A stretch of DNA of 64,000 nucleotides from Claveliimonas sp034178805 (GTDB taxonomy: Bacteria > Bacillota > Clostridia > Lachnospirales > Lachnospiraceae), in NCBI RefSeq assembly GCF_050314255.1, contig NZ_JBNPMZ010000001.1, positions 62,001-126,000 on the forward strand, read 5' to 3'. The notes under the pieces were generated by a model, which was not told the DNA's origin, did not search any database, and saw nothing but the letters and a program-made list of their open reading frames with translations. Positions 49,442 through 57,864 of the stretch are shown here, one piece after another; within the stretch, counting starts at the first letter, position 1; each line of letters starts with the position of its first letter. The translations under genes were made by a program, and so were the position numbers.

Positions 49442-49482
49442 GATAATAGGGCAGTCTTTGGGAAAGGAACGAGACAATTACA

Positions 49483-49704
49483 ATGGATGAAAAGAAAATT
49501 GAACGAATCAATGAATTATACAGAAAATCAAAAGCAGAAGGACTGACCGATGCGGAGAAGAAGGAGCAGCAGCTCCTGAGGCAGGAGTATATTGCAGCGA
49601 TCCGTAAGAATCTGCGCGGTCAGCTTAATAATATTTCTATTCAGGAAGCGGATGGAAGTATTACGGACCTTGGAGAGAAGTATGGAAAGAAGAGGGGGCA
49701 TTAA
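49483..49704 (+). CDS. DUF896 (YnzC-like) protein
   Basis: A 73-residue helical protein. ERINELYRKSKAEGLTDAEK then LRQEYIAAIRKNLRGQL are the DUF896 consensus helices, and it ends with a basic KKRGH. YnzC of Bacillus has this helical hairpin; no function is established, though some members belong to SOS-linked operons. It is two bases from the DUF4250 gene. Confidence 0.9.
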   Translation: MDEKKIERINELYRKSKAEGLTDAEKKEQQLLRQEYIAAIRKNLRGQLNNISIQEADGSITDLGEKYGKKRGH

Positions 49705-49706
49705 TC

Positions 49707-49889
49707 ATGCAGATGAACCTTCCTTCAGATCCCATGCTTCTTTTGAGTGTGGTGAATACGAAACTGAGAGATTACTACAGTTCTCTGGATGCACTGTGTG
49801 AGGATATGCAGGTGGACAGGGAAACACTGGTGAATAAATTGAAAGGAATTGATTATGAATATGATGAGTCCAGACATCAGTTTGTCTAA
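49707..49889 (+). CDS. DUF4250 protein
   Basis: A 60-residue protein matching DUF4250: LPSDPMLLLSVVNTKLRDYY then SSLDALCEDMQVDRETLVNK, and a closing IDYEYDESRHQF. No function is known. It begins two bases after the DUF896 stop and overlaps the start of miaB by 35 bases, so all three are probably co-translated. Confidence 0.88.
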   Translation: MQMNLPSDPMLLLSVVNTKLRDYYSSLDALCEDMQVDRETLVNKLKGIDYEYDESRHQFV

Positions 49890-51297
49890 TGCAGAGGCGG
49901 TGAATGAGACCAGACGCCAGCATGAATACATAGAAAAAGCAAAGGGCTATGTAAAGAAACTGTCCGAAGAACTGGGAAGACCGCTTTCTTTTTGCGTGAC
50001 TACTTTTGGATGTCAGATGAATGCAAGAGATTCGGAAAAACTTGCCGGAATTCTGGAACAAATCGGATATGTAGAAGAGGCGGACGAAAAAAAGGCGGAT
50101 TTTGTAATCTATAATACCTGTACAGTCCGGGAAAATGCCAATCTGCGTGTTTACGGACGACTGGGACAGCTGAATCGCATCAAACGCGAGAATCCGCATA
50201 TGATGATCGCGCTTTGCGGCTGCATGATGCAGGAGCCTGATGTGGTAGAAAAAATCCGCAAAAGCTATCGGTTTGTAGATATTGTATTTGGAACCCATAA
50301 TATATTTAAGTTTGCCGAGCTGATCGTATCCCGGTTTGAATCCGGCTCCATGGTGGTAGATATCTGGAAAGATACGGATCAGATTGTGGAAGATCTGCCG
50401 ATAGAGCGAAAATATCCGTTTAAATCCGGCGTAAATATCATGTTCGGATGTAATAATTTCTGCAGCTATTGTATCGTACCGTATGTAAGAGGACGGGAGA
50501 GGAGCAGAGAGCCGCAGGCAATTATTGACGAAATTAAGAATCTGGTTGCAGACGGTGTCGTAGAGGTCATGCTACTTGGACAGAATGTAAATTCTTATGG
50601 AAAAACGCTGGACAATCCTATGACTTTTGCAGAGCTTTTGCGAGAGATTGAGAAGATTGAGGGACTGGAACGGATCCGGTTCATGACATCCCATCCGAAG
50701 GATCTGTCAGATGAGTTGATTGAAGTGATGCGTACTTCAAAAAAAATCTGCAGACATCTTCATCTGCCGGTACAGTCCGGAAGCAGCCGGATTCTGGAAA
50801 AAATGAACCGCCGCTATACGAAGGAAAAATATCTGGAACTGGTGGAAAAGATACGGAAAGCGGTGCCGGATATCTCTCTTACAACCGATATTATCGTAGG
50901 ATTTCCGGGAGAGACGGAAGAAGACTTCGAAGAGACTCTGGATGTTGTAAGAAAAGTTCGCTATGACAGTGCATTTACATTTATTTATTCCAAGCGTACC
51001 GGGACTCCGGCTGCTGCCATGGTGAATCAGGTGCCGGAGGATGTGGTAAAGAACCGGTTTGACCGTCTTTTGAAAGAAGTGCAGGAGATATCGGCAGAAG
51101 TATGTTCTGTTCACGAAGGAAGCACGCAGACGGTTCTGGTAGAGACAATCAATGATCATGATTCTTCTCTGGTAACGGGAAGAATGAGCAACAATCTTCT
51201 GGTGCATTTTCCGGGAGGTGATTCGCTGATTGGAAAACTGGTCGATGTAAAGCTTGAGGAATGTAAGGGATTTTATTATCTGGGGAGAATGGTTTAA
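49855..51297 (+). CDS. miaB: tRNA-2-methylthio-N6-dimethylallyladenosine synthase MiaB
   Basis: A radical-SAM methylthiotransferase that adds a 2-methylthio group to i6A37 in tRNAs reading U-starting codons. The UPF0004 domain (TTFGCQMNARDSE, near residue 44) binds the auxiliary cluster; the radical-SAM triad is CNNFCSYC near residue 200, and a TRAM domain closes the protein (about 415-480). MiaA, which makes the i6A substrate, is in the same window at 56612. I choose ATG 49855, with AAAGGA about eight bases ahead; a TTG two codons upstream is possible. Confidence 0.94.
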   Translation: MNMMSPDISLSNAEAVNETRRQHEYIEKAKGYVKKLSEELGRPLSFCVTTFGCQMNARDSEKLAGILEQIGYVEEADEKKADFVIYNTCTVRENANLRVYGRLGQLNRIKRENPHMMIALCGCMMQEPDVVEKIRKSYRFVDIVFGTHNIFKFAELIVSRFESGSMVVDIWKDTDQIVEDLPIERKYPFKSGVNIMFGCNNFCSYCIVPYVRGRERSREPQAIIDEIKNLVADGVVEVMLLGQNVNSYGKTLDNPMTFAELLREIEKIEGLERIRFMTSHPKDLSDELIEVMRTSKKICRHLHLPVQSGSSRILEKMNRRYTKEKYLELVEKIRKAVPDISLTTDIIVGFPGETEEDFEETLDVVRKVRYDSAFTFIYSKRTGTPAAAMVNQVPEDVVKNRFDRLLKEVQEISAEVCSVHEGSTQTVLVETINDHDSSLVTGRMSNNLLVHFPGGDSLIGKLVDVKLEECKGFYYLGRMV

Positions 51298-51320
51298 AAT
51301 ACCACCCATACTTTGAATTT

Positions 51321-51366
51321 AAAACGCTCAAACTATGTAGTAAGAACACATAGTGAGGGCGTTTTT
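51321..51366 (+). terminator. Hairpin after miaB that overlaps the next ribosome site
   Basis: AAAACGC pairs with GCGTTTT and ACTATGT with ACATAGT in a two-part stem, followed by TTTTT. The GTGAGGG in the 3' arm is the best ribosome site for the gene starting at 51369. Confidence 0.75.
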
Positions 51367-51368
51367 CC

Positions 51369-51785
51369 ATGAAAAGAATCAGTGAATATTTATTTTTATG
51401 GGCAGTGGGCGGCTGCATGTATTATGGATTTGAAGTGTTGTTCCGGGGATTTTCCCACTGGTCCATGTTTTTGCTGGGGGGCGTTTGTTTTTTATTTTTC
51501 TTTATACAGGGAAAAATGGTCCACTGGCAGGATCCGCTGTGGCGTCAGACGCTCAGGTGTCTGGTTTTTGTAACAGCAATGGAGTTTATTACTGGGATTA
51601 TTGTGAATAAATGGCTGGGAATGCAGGTGTGGGATTATTCGGAACTTCCATTTCAATTACTGGGGCAGATATGCCTGCCTTTTATGGTGATTTTTTCGGG
51701 GTTGTGTGTGCTTGGGATTTTCCTGAGCAGCTATATCGGGTATCTGTTTTATGGGGAAGAAAAACCCAGGTTTATTTTGCTTTAA
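51369..51785 (+). CDS. Putative ABC-transporter type IV (CmpB-like) membrane protein
   Basis: A 138-residue protein with about four membrane helices (near 5-23, 29-48, 60-85, 95-132). The EFITGIIVNKWLGMQVWDYS motif is the mark of the ABC_trans_CmpB family, short membrane proteins found mainly in Clostridia. Despite the family name, no transport role has been shown as far as I know. Its ATG lies three bases after a hairpin T tract, and the ribosome site is inside that hairpin. Confidence 0.8.
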   Translation: MKRISEYLFLWAVGGCMYYGFEVLFRGFSHWSMFLLGGVCFLFFFIQGKMVHWQDPLWRQTLRCLVFVTAMEFITGIIVNKWLGMQVWDYSELPFQLLGQICLPFMVIFSGLCVLGIFLSSYIGYLFYGEEKPRFILL

Positions 51786-51803
51786 TCAAATCTGAAAAAG
51801 TGT

Positions 51804-51809
51804 TATACT
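51804..51809 (+). promoter_or_regulatory. Extended -10 element for mutS
   Basis: TATACT preceded by TG at the extended -10 position (TGTTATACT from 51801); the -35 region (TTTAAT at 51781) is poor. About 70 bases ahead of the mutS start. Confidence 0.45.
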
Positions 51810-51878
51810 AATTATGTATGTGGCTTTATAGAATGAGAGCTGCACTAAAATATGAATGGACGAAAGAGGAGAAGGACT

Positions 51879-54530
51879 GTGGCTGAATTAACACCAATGA
51901 TGCAGCAATATATGGAGACCAAGAAAGAATACAGTGACTGTATTCTGTTTTATAGACTGGGAGATTTTTATGAAATGTTCTTTGATGATGCCCTGACTGC
52001 ATCCAGAGAGCTGGAGATTACATTGACCGGAAAGAATTGTGGACTGGAGGAGAGAGCTCCCATGTGCGGAGTTCCCTACCATGCCGTGGACAGTTATCTG
52101 AACCGTCTGGTGTCCAAAGGATATAAAGTAGCCATCTGTGAGCAGATGGAAGATCCGGCTACTGCCAAGGGAATCGTAAAGCGGGAAGTTGTAAGGATTG
52201 TAACACCCGGAACGAATCTGGATACGCAGAGTCTGGATGAGACGAAGAACAATTATATTATGTGTATTGTATATGTGGCTGACCGGTATGGGGTATCCAT
52301 TGCCGATGTGACGACAGGAGAGTATATGGTCACGGAGATAGAGGACAGCGGTAAGCTTTTCGATGAGATTTACAAATTCATGCCGTCTGAGCTGATCTGT
52401 AATGAGGCTTTTTACATGAGTGGTATGGATTTTGACGATATGCGTGACCGGCTTGGAATTACCATCTATGCGCTGGACGCCTGGTATTTTGATGACAGTG
52501 TCTGCAAGCGCACGCTGAAGGATCACTTTGGTGTCAGCTCCATGGAAGCTCTGGGACTTGGAGATTACGATTGTGGAATCATCGGAGCCGGGGCACTTCT
52601 TAAGTATCTGGAGGAGACGCAGAAGACATCTCTTTCCCATCTGACCAGGCTGGTGGGATATACAACCGGAAAATATATGCTTCTTGACAGCTCCACCAGA
52701 CGGAATCTGGAGCTTTGTGAAACACTGCGTGAAAAGCAGAAAAAAGGGTCTCTTCTGTGGGTGCTTGATAAGACAAAGACAGCAATGGGGGCCAGAACCC
52801 TGCGAAAATACATAGAGCAGCCATTGATTGACCGCACGATGATCGAGAGGCGCCTGGGAGCAGTTGAAGAGCTTAAGAACAACGCTATTTCCAGAGAAGA
52901 AATCCGCGAATATTTGTCTCCGGTTTATGATCTGGAGCGTCTGGTGGGTAAGATTGCCTACAAATCGGCAAATCCGAGAGATCTGATCGCTTTTCAGAGT
53001 TCACTTGCAATGCTTCCCCATATCAAATGCATCCTGCAGGATATGCGAAGCCCGCTTCTGGTGGGGATACGGGAATCTCTGGATACACTGGAGGATCTCT
53101 GCTCTCTGGTTTCGGAGGCAATCTGTGAGGAACCTCCACTTGCCATGAAGGAAGGAGGCATTATCCGGGAAGGCTATAACGAAGAGGTAGACCGCCTGAG
53201 AAGTGCCAAGACAGAAGGGAAGAACTGGCTTGCCAAACTGGAGGAGGAAGAGCGGGAGAAGACGGGTATCAAGAACCTGCGTATCCGGTACAATAAAGTA
53301 TTCGGCTATTATCTGGAGGTAACCAACTCCTTTAAGCATCTGGTGCCGGATTATTATACCAGAAAACAGACCCTTGCCAATGCAGAGCGGTATATTATCC
53401 CAAGACTTAAGGAACTGGAGGATACCATACTGGGAGCAGAAGACAAGCTGTACGCTCTGGAATATCAGCTTTACTGTGAAGTTCGCGATAAGATCGGTGC
53501 GGAAATACCGAGGATTCAGAGTACAGCCAAGGCAGTGGCACAGATTGATGTGTTTGCATCTCTGGCACTTGTTGCGGAACGCAATAACTATGTGAAGCCG
53601 AAACTGAATGACAAAGGTCAGATTCAGATAAAAGACGGACGTCATCCGGTGGTAGAGCGGATGATTCCAAACGATATGTTTATTGCAAATGATACCTGTC
53701 TGGATGATAAGAAAAACCGGATTGCTATTATTACGGGACCGAATATGGCAGGAAAATCCACTTACATGCGTCAGACAGCGCTGATCGTACTGATGGCACA
53801 GATTGGATCCTTTGTTCCGGCATCCAGCGCAAATATTGGCATTGTGGACCGTATATTTACCCGCGTGGGAGCTTCCGACGACCTGGCATCCGGACAGAGT
53901 ACTTTCATGGTGGAAATGACCGAGGTTGCCAACATTTTAAGAAATGCGACCAGACACAGCCTTCTGATCCTGGATGAGATTGGGCGGGGAACCAGTACAT
54001 TTGACGGTTTAAGTATTGCCTGGGCTGTGGTGGAGCATATCAGTAATACAAGACTTCTTGGAGCCAAAACCCTTTTTGCTACTCATTACCATGAGCTTAC
54101 AGAGCTGGAGGGTAAGATTGATAATGTAAATAATTATTGTATCGCAGTAAAAGAAAAGGGAGATGACATTGTTTTTCTTCGCAAGATCGTAAAAGGCGGT
54201 GCCGATAAGAGCTATGGTATTCAGGTCGCCAAGCTTGCAGGAGTGCCGGATTCTGTCATCGAGCGCGCCAAGGAAATCGTGGAAGAGCTTCTGCACGTGG
54301 ACATTACGACCCGAATCAGGGATATTGCGGTTGGAAACCACGGTCATGAAGGAAAAGGAAAACCAAAGAAATATGACGAGGTGGATCTGGCTCAGATGTC
54401 CCTTTTTGACACGGTGAAAGATGACGATGTTCTGGAAGAACTTAAGAATCTGGATGTCAGCAACCTTACACCGATTGAGGCGTTAAATACACTTTATCAG
54501 CTTCAGAATAAGCTGAAGAACAGGTGGTAA
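51879..54530 (+). CDS. mutS: DNA mismatch repair ATPase MutS
   Basis: An 883-residue mismatch-recognition protein. The mismatch wedge F30-x-E32 is in RLGDFYEMFFDDA; the connector, lever and clamp domains follow; the ATPase has Walker A GPNMAGKSTYMRQ (near residue 625), Walker B LILDEIGRGTSTFDGLSI and a C-terminal helix-turn-helix. I choose GTG 51879, because GAGGAGAAGG lies just ahead and MAELTPMMQQYMETK is the common N-terminus; an ATG at 51852 would add nine basic residues lacking family support. mutL follows after three bases. Confidence 0.96.
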   Translation: MAELTPMMQQYMETKKEYSDCILFYRLGDFYEMFFDDALTASRELEITLTGKNCGLEERAPMCGVPYHAVDSYLNRLVSKGYKVAICEQMEDPATAKGIVKREVVRIVTPGTNLDTQSLDETKNNYIMCIVYVADRYGVSIADVTTGEYMVTEIEDSGKLFDEIYKFMPSELICNEAFYMSGMDFDDMRDRLGITIYALDAWYFDDSVCKRTLKDHFGVSSMEALGLGDYDCGIIGAGALLKYLEETQKTSLSHLTRLVGYTTGKYMLLDSSTRRNLELCETLREKQKKGSLLWVLDKTKTAMGARTLRKYIEQPLIDRTMIERRLGAVEELKNNAISREEIREYLSPVYDLERLVGKIAYKSANPRDLIAFQSSLAMLPHIKCILQDMRSPLLVGIRESLDTLEDLCSLVSEAICEEPPLAMKEGGIIREGYNEEVDRLRSAKTEGKNWLAKLEEEEREKTGIKNLRIRYNKVFGYYLEVTNSFKHLVPDYYTRKQTLANAERYIIPRLKELEDTILGAEDKLYALEYQLYCEVRDKIGAEIPRIQSTAKAVAQIDVFASLALVAERNNYVKPKLNDKGQIQIKDGRHPVVERMIPNDMFIANDTCLDDKKNRIAIITGPNMAGKSTYMRQTALIVLMAQIGSFVPASSANIGIVDRIFTRVGASDDLASGQSTFMVEMTEVANILRNATRHSLLILDEIGRGTSTFDGLSIAWAVVEHISNTRLLGAKTLFATHYHELTELEGKIDNVNNYCIAVKEKGDDIVFLRKIVKGGADKSYGIQVAKLAGVPDSVIERAKEIVEELLHVDITTRIRDIAVGNHGHEGKGKPKKYDEVDLAQMSLFDTVKDDDVLEELKNLDVSNLTPIEALNTLYQLQNKLKNRW

Positions 54531-54533
54531 GAC

Positions 54534-56600
54534 ATGGGTAAAATTCAGGTATTAGATCAGATAACGATAGATAAGATAGCAGCGGGAGAGGTCATAGAAC
54601 GTCCCGCTTCTATTGTAAAGGAGTTAATTGAAAATGCAATTGATGCAGGAGCTACTGCCATCGTTGCGGAAATAAAAGAAGGCGGTATTTCATTTATCCG
54701 CATTACGGATAACGGGTGCGGAATTGCGGGAGATGAGGTTGGAGAGGCATTTTTGCGGCATTCTACCAGTAAGATCCGCTCTGCCGAAGATCTGGAGCAT
54801 ATTGCTTCCCTGGGATTTCGCGGAGAGGCATTATCAAGCATTGCCGCTGTATCCCAGGTAGAGCTGATCACTAAGACAAGAGACTGTGACTTTGGCACCT
54901 CTTATCGGATCGAAGGTGGAAGAGAGATTTCCAAAGATGAGACGGGAGCACCGGATGGTACCACCTTTCTGGTGAGACAGCTCTTCTATAATACGCCTGC
55001 GCGCCGGAAATTTTTAAAAACACCTATGACGGAGGCAAGTCATGTAGGAGAACTGGTTACCAGACTGGCTCTGTCTCATCCTGAGATTTCTTTCCAGTTC
55101 ATTAATAACGGACAGTCCAAGATACATACATCCGGAAACGGTAATCTGAAGGATGTGATCTATCATATTTACGGACGTGATATTGCGGCTCACCTTCTGG
55201 AAGTGAACTATGAACAGAACGGACTAAGGATAACGGGATTTATCGGAGAGCCCCTGGTGTCACGGGGGAACCGGAACTTTGAAAACTATTTTATCAATGG
55301 AAGATATGTAAAAAGCAGTATGGTTTCCAAGGCAATTGAAGATGCTTACAAAGATTTTACTATGCAGCACAAATATCCATTTACTGTATTGCATATTCAG
55401 GTAGAAGGGGAAGATGTAGATGTAAATGTACATCCAACAAAGATGGAAGTGCGCTTTCATAACCAGCAGGAAATCTATAACCGTGTGTGCGAGGCTGTTG
55501 GACGGGCACTTAGAAGAGAAGAACTGATTCCACATGTGGAATTGCCGGAACCACCTAAGGCAGAAGGTGTTTCCTACCATTCAACGGTAAAAACCGAAGC
55601 GAAAATGCCTGAAAAATCCGAAAAAAAGGCAAATAAAGCAGAGCACACTCTGCAAAAAGAAGAGCACACTCTAAAATTAGAAAACAAAAAGCAGAGTTCA
55701 CTCTGTAAAAATGAGAGCGCACTCTGCAAAAACGCCCCTGAGATTAGTGAAAATCACCCTTCTTCGGAGCTTGAGATGAAATCAAAGTCAACGCCTCCGG
55801 CTTTGGGACAGAGAGACCTTGATTATTTTATGAAAAAGATGCGGGAACGTGTCATGTCGTACCATAATCAGAATTCTGCTGCCGAGGTAAAAGATGCTAC
55901 TGCCGTCTTTAAGCCTGAGATTCAGAAAGACCGTATTCAGGAGGCGGTGAATTACAGGAAAAAGGAGGAAACGAAGCAACTTAATTTCTTTGATGAAAAC
56001 CTCCTGAAAAGAGAAACGGTCGCTGAGTATAAGCTGATCGGACAGGTCTTTGACACCTACTGGCTCGTGGAGTTTGGCGATAATCTGTATATTATTGATC
56101 AACATGCCGCTCATGAAAGAGTCCTGTATGAGAAAACATTAAAAGGAATGAAAACCAGAGATTTCACTTCTCAGAATATCAGCCCGCCGATTATCCTGAA
56201 TCTGACAATGAAGGAATCAGAACTTTTGAATACCTACATGGATCAGTTCACAAGGATTGGATTCGAAATTGAGGAATTCGGTCAGGAATCTTATGCAGTG
56301 AGGGCCGTTCCTGATAATCTGTTCAGTATTGCGAAAAAAGATTTGCTCATGGAGATGATTGACAGTCTCTCAGATGAGATTTATACTGGACTCGCACCGG
56401 ATATTATTGATGAGAAGGTGGCATCCATGTCCTGTAAAGCAGCGGTAAAAGGTAATATGAGATTATCCACAGCGGAAGTGGAGACGCTGATCGGGGAGCT
56501 TTTAAAGCTTGATAATCCCTATCACTGTCCTCATGGAAGGCCTACGATTATCGCGATGACGAAACGGGAACTGGAGAAGAAATTTAAACGTATTTTATAA
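54534..56600 (+). CDS. mutL: DNA mismatch repair protein MutL
   Basis: A 688-residue GHKL ATPase and latent nickase. The N-terminal ATPase has ENAIDAGAT, DNGCGI and GFRGEALSSIAAV. The C-terminal endonuclease motif DQHAAHERVLYEK is present, with SCKAAVKG and CPHGRPTI as the metal-binding partners, so this is the endonuclease-bearing type of bacteria without MutH. The linker (about 355-450) is Lys/Glu/Ser-rich and contains a small DNA repeat (see 55638-55732). It begins three bases after mutS and is followed by miaA. Confidence 0.95.
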   Translation: MGKIQVLDQITIDKIAAGEVIERPASIVKELIENAIDAGATAIVAEIKEGGISFIRITDNGCGIAGDEVGEAFLRHSTSKIRSAEDLEHIASLGFRGEALSSIAAVSQVELITKTRDCDFGTSYRIEGGREISKDETGAPDGTTFLVRQLFYNTPARRKFLKTPMTEASHVGELVTRLALSHPEISFQFINNGQSKIHTSGNGNLKDVIYHIYGRDIAAHLLEVNYEQNGLRITGFIGEPLVSRGNRNFENYFINGRYVKSSMVSKAIEDAYKDFTMQHKYPFTVLHIQVEGEDVDVNVHPTKMEVRFHNQQEIYNRVCEAVGRALRREELIPHVELPEPPKAEGVSYHSTVKTEAKMPEKSEKKANKAEHTLQKEEHTLKLENKKQSSLCKNESALCKNAPEISENHPSSELEMKSKSTPPALGQRDLDYFMKKMRERVMSYHNQNSAAEVKDATAVFKPEIQKDRIQEAVNYRKKEETKQLNFFDENLLKRETVAEYKLIGQVFDTYWLVEFGDNLYIIDQHAAHERVLYEKTLKGMKTRDFTSQNISPPIILNLTMKESELLNTYMDQFTRIGFEIEEFGQESYAVRAVPDNLFSIAKKDLLMEMIDSLSDEIYTGLAPDIIDEKVASMSCKAAVKGNMRLSTAEVETLIGELLKLDNPYHCPHGRPTIIAMTKRELEKKFKRIL
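55638..55732 (+). repeat. Imperfect repeats in the MutL linker
   Basis: Four copies of an AGAG-NN-CACTCT core followed by G(C/T)AAAAA-like ends lie at about 55638-55658, 55661-55676, 55691-55711 and 55713-55732. Each core is nearly palindromic. They code for QKEEHTLK-, SSLCKNE- and SALCKN-like linker residues in two different frames. Confidence 0.7.
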
Positions 56601-56611
56601 AATGAGGTAAA

Positions 56612-57589
56612 ATGTCTATGAAGAAACCCCTGATTATTCTGACGGGACCGACTGCTGTTGGGAAAACAAAAGCCTCCATAGGTCTTGCAAAGACAATTGG
56701 CGGTGAGATTATTTCTGCAGATTCCATGCAGGTATACAAGTATATGAATATTGGTTCTGCGAAGATTCGCCCCGAAGAGATGGAAGGAGTTCCGCACTAT
56801 CTTGTGGATGTGCTGGATCCGGAGGAAGAGTTCCATGTGGCAAGATTCCAGCAGATGGCAAAAGAAGCATTGCATCAGATCTACTCCAATGGACATATTC
56901 CCATTATTGTGGGCGGAACCGGATTTTATATTCAGGCACTGCTCTATGATATCGACTTTTCAGAAGGGGAAGAGGATACGGAATATCGTAGGGAACTCGC
57001 ACATTTTGCAGATACTTATGGTGCTGAGGCTCTTCACGGAAAGCTTCGTGAGGTGGATCCAAAAGCTGCGGAAGAAATTCACGCAAATAATATCAAGCGT
57101 GTTATTCGGGCGCTGGAATTCTATCATCAGACGGGACGTCCGATTTCAGAACACAATGAACTGGAAAAGCAGAAGGAATCTCCATATGATTTCCGGTATT
57201 TTGTGTTAAATGATGAGCGAAGCCGTCTCTATGAACGGATTGACCGCAGAGTGGATCAGATGGTGGAGGAAGGCCTGGTGGATGAAGTGAAGGTTCTGAA
57301 AGCGAGGGGGCTGAATCGTTCCATGGTCTCTATGAAGGGATTGGGCTATAAGGAGATTTTGGCTTATCTGGATGGAGAGTGTTCCCTGGAGGAAGCAGTT
57401 TATACTATTAAGAGAGACACCCGACATTTTGCCAAGCGTCAGATTACCTGGTTTAAGAGGGAGAGACAGGTGATCTGGATCAATAAACAGGATTACCAGT
57501 ATGATGAAACACAGATTTTGAAGGCGATGCTTTCAAAAATGGAGGGAGTACAATGTTTAGAAAATTATTCGGGGGTTCTAAATTTTTGA
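56612..57589 (+). CDS. miaA: tRNA dimethylallyltransferase MiaA
   Basis: Transfers a dimethylallyl group to A37 of tRNAs that read UNN codons, making the substrate of MiaB. The P-loop LTGPTAVGKTKASIGLAK (near residue 10), the ISADSMQVYKYMNIG loop, and the tRNA-binding VGGTGFYIQALL and RQITWFKRERQVIWI segments are present. At 325 residues it extends slightly past the usual end and overlaps the next gene by 37 bases. It follows mutL after 11 bases. Confidence 0.96.
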   Translation: MSMKKPLIILTGPTAVGKTKASIGLAKTIGGEIISADSMQVYKYMNIGSAKIRPEEMEGVPHYLVDVLDPEEEFHVARFQQMAKEALHQIYSNGHIPIIVGGTGFYIQALLYDIDFSEGEEDTEYRRELAHFADTYGAEALHGKLREVDPKAAEEIHANNIKRVIRALEFYHQTGRPISEHNELEKQKESPYDFRYFVLNDERSRLYERIDRRVDQMVEEGLVDEVKVLKARGLNRSMVSMKGLGYKEILAYLDGECSLEEAVYTIKRDTRHFAKRQITWFKRERQVIWINKQDYQYDETQILKAMLSKMEGVQCLENYSGVLNF

Positions 57590-57864
57590 AGAAAATGAAT
57601 CCGCTGATGGAATTATATTCCTGCAGCAAGAACAGTGAAAAGACTTACCGGGAACTGGAAAAACTGGAAGGTCTGATCCGGACAAAGGGGGAGCGGGCTA
57701 TGTATGACCTTAACCGGTCGTGTCTGCTGTATGATATGCATAAGCATCAGCAAGCGGCAGATGTGATTCAGCAGATACCGTCGCTGAATCCGGAATTTGA
57801 TGCCCAGTGTGCGGAAATGAAAACAAAGATTATGATTGCATTAAACAGAGGAGAACACAGATAG
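57553..57864 (+). CDS. Small helical protein of unknown function
   Basis: A 103-residue protein I do not recognise as a named family. It is predicted helical with a TPR-like spacing in its second half (RAMYDLNRSCLLYDMHKHQQ and then AADVIQQIPSLNPEFDA), and a basic start (FRKLFGGSKFLKK). Its GGAGGGA ribosome site and first 37 bases lie inside the end of miaA, and its stop touches the start of the PLP lyase (TAGATG), so it is translated in a chain. Conservation of this position would show whether it is real; the coupling suggests it is. Confidence 0.7.
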   Translation: MFRKLFGGSKFLKKMNPLMELYSCSKNSEKTYRELEKLEGLIRTKGERAMYDLNRSCLLYDMHKHQQAADVIQQIPSLNPEFDAQCAEMKTKIMIALNRGEHR

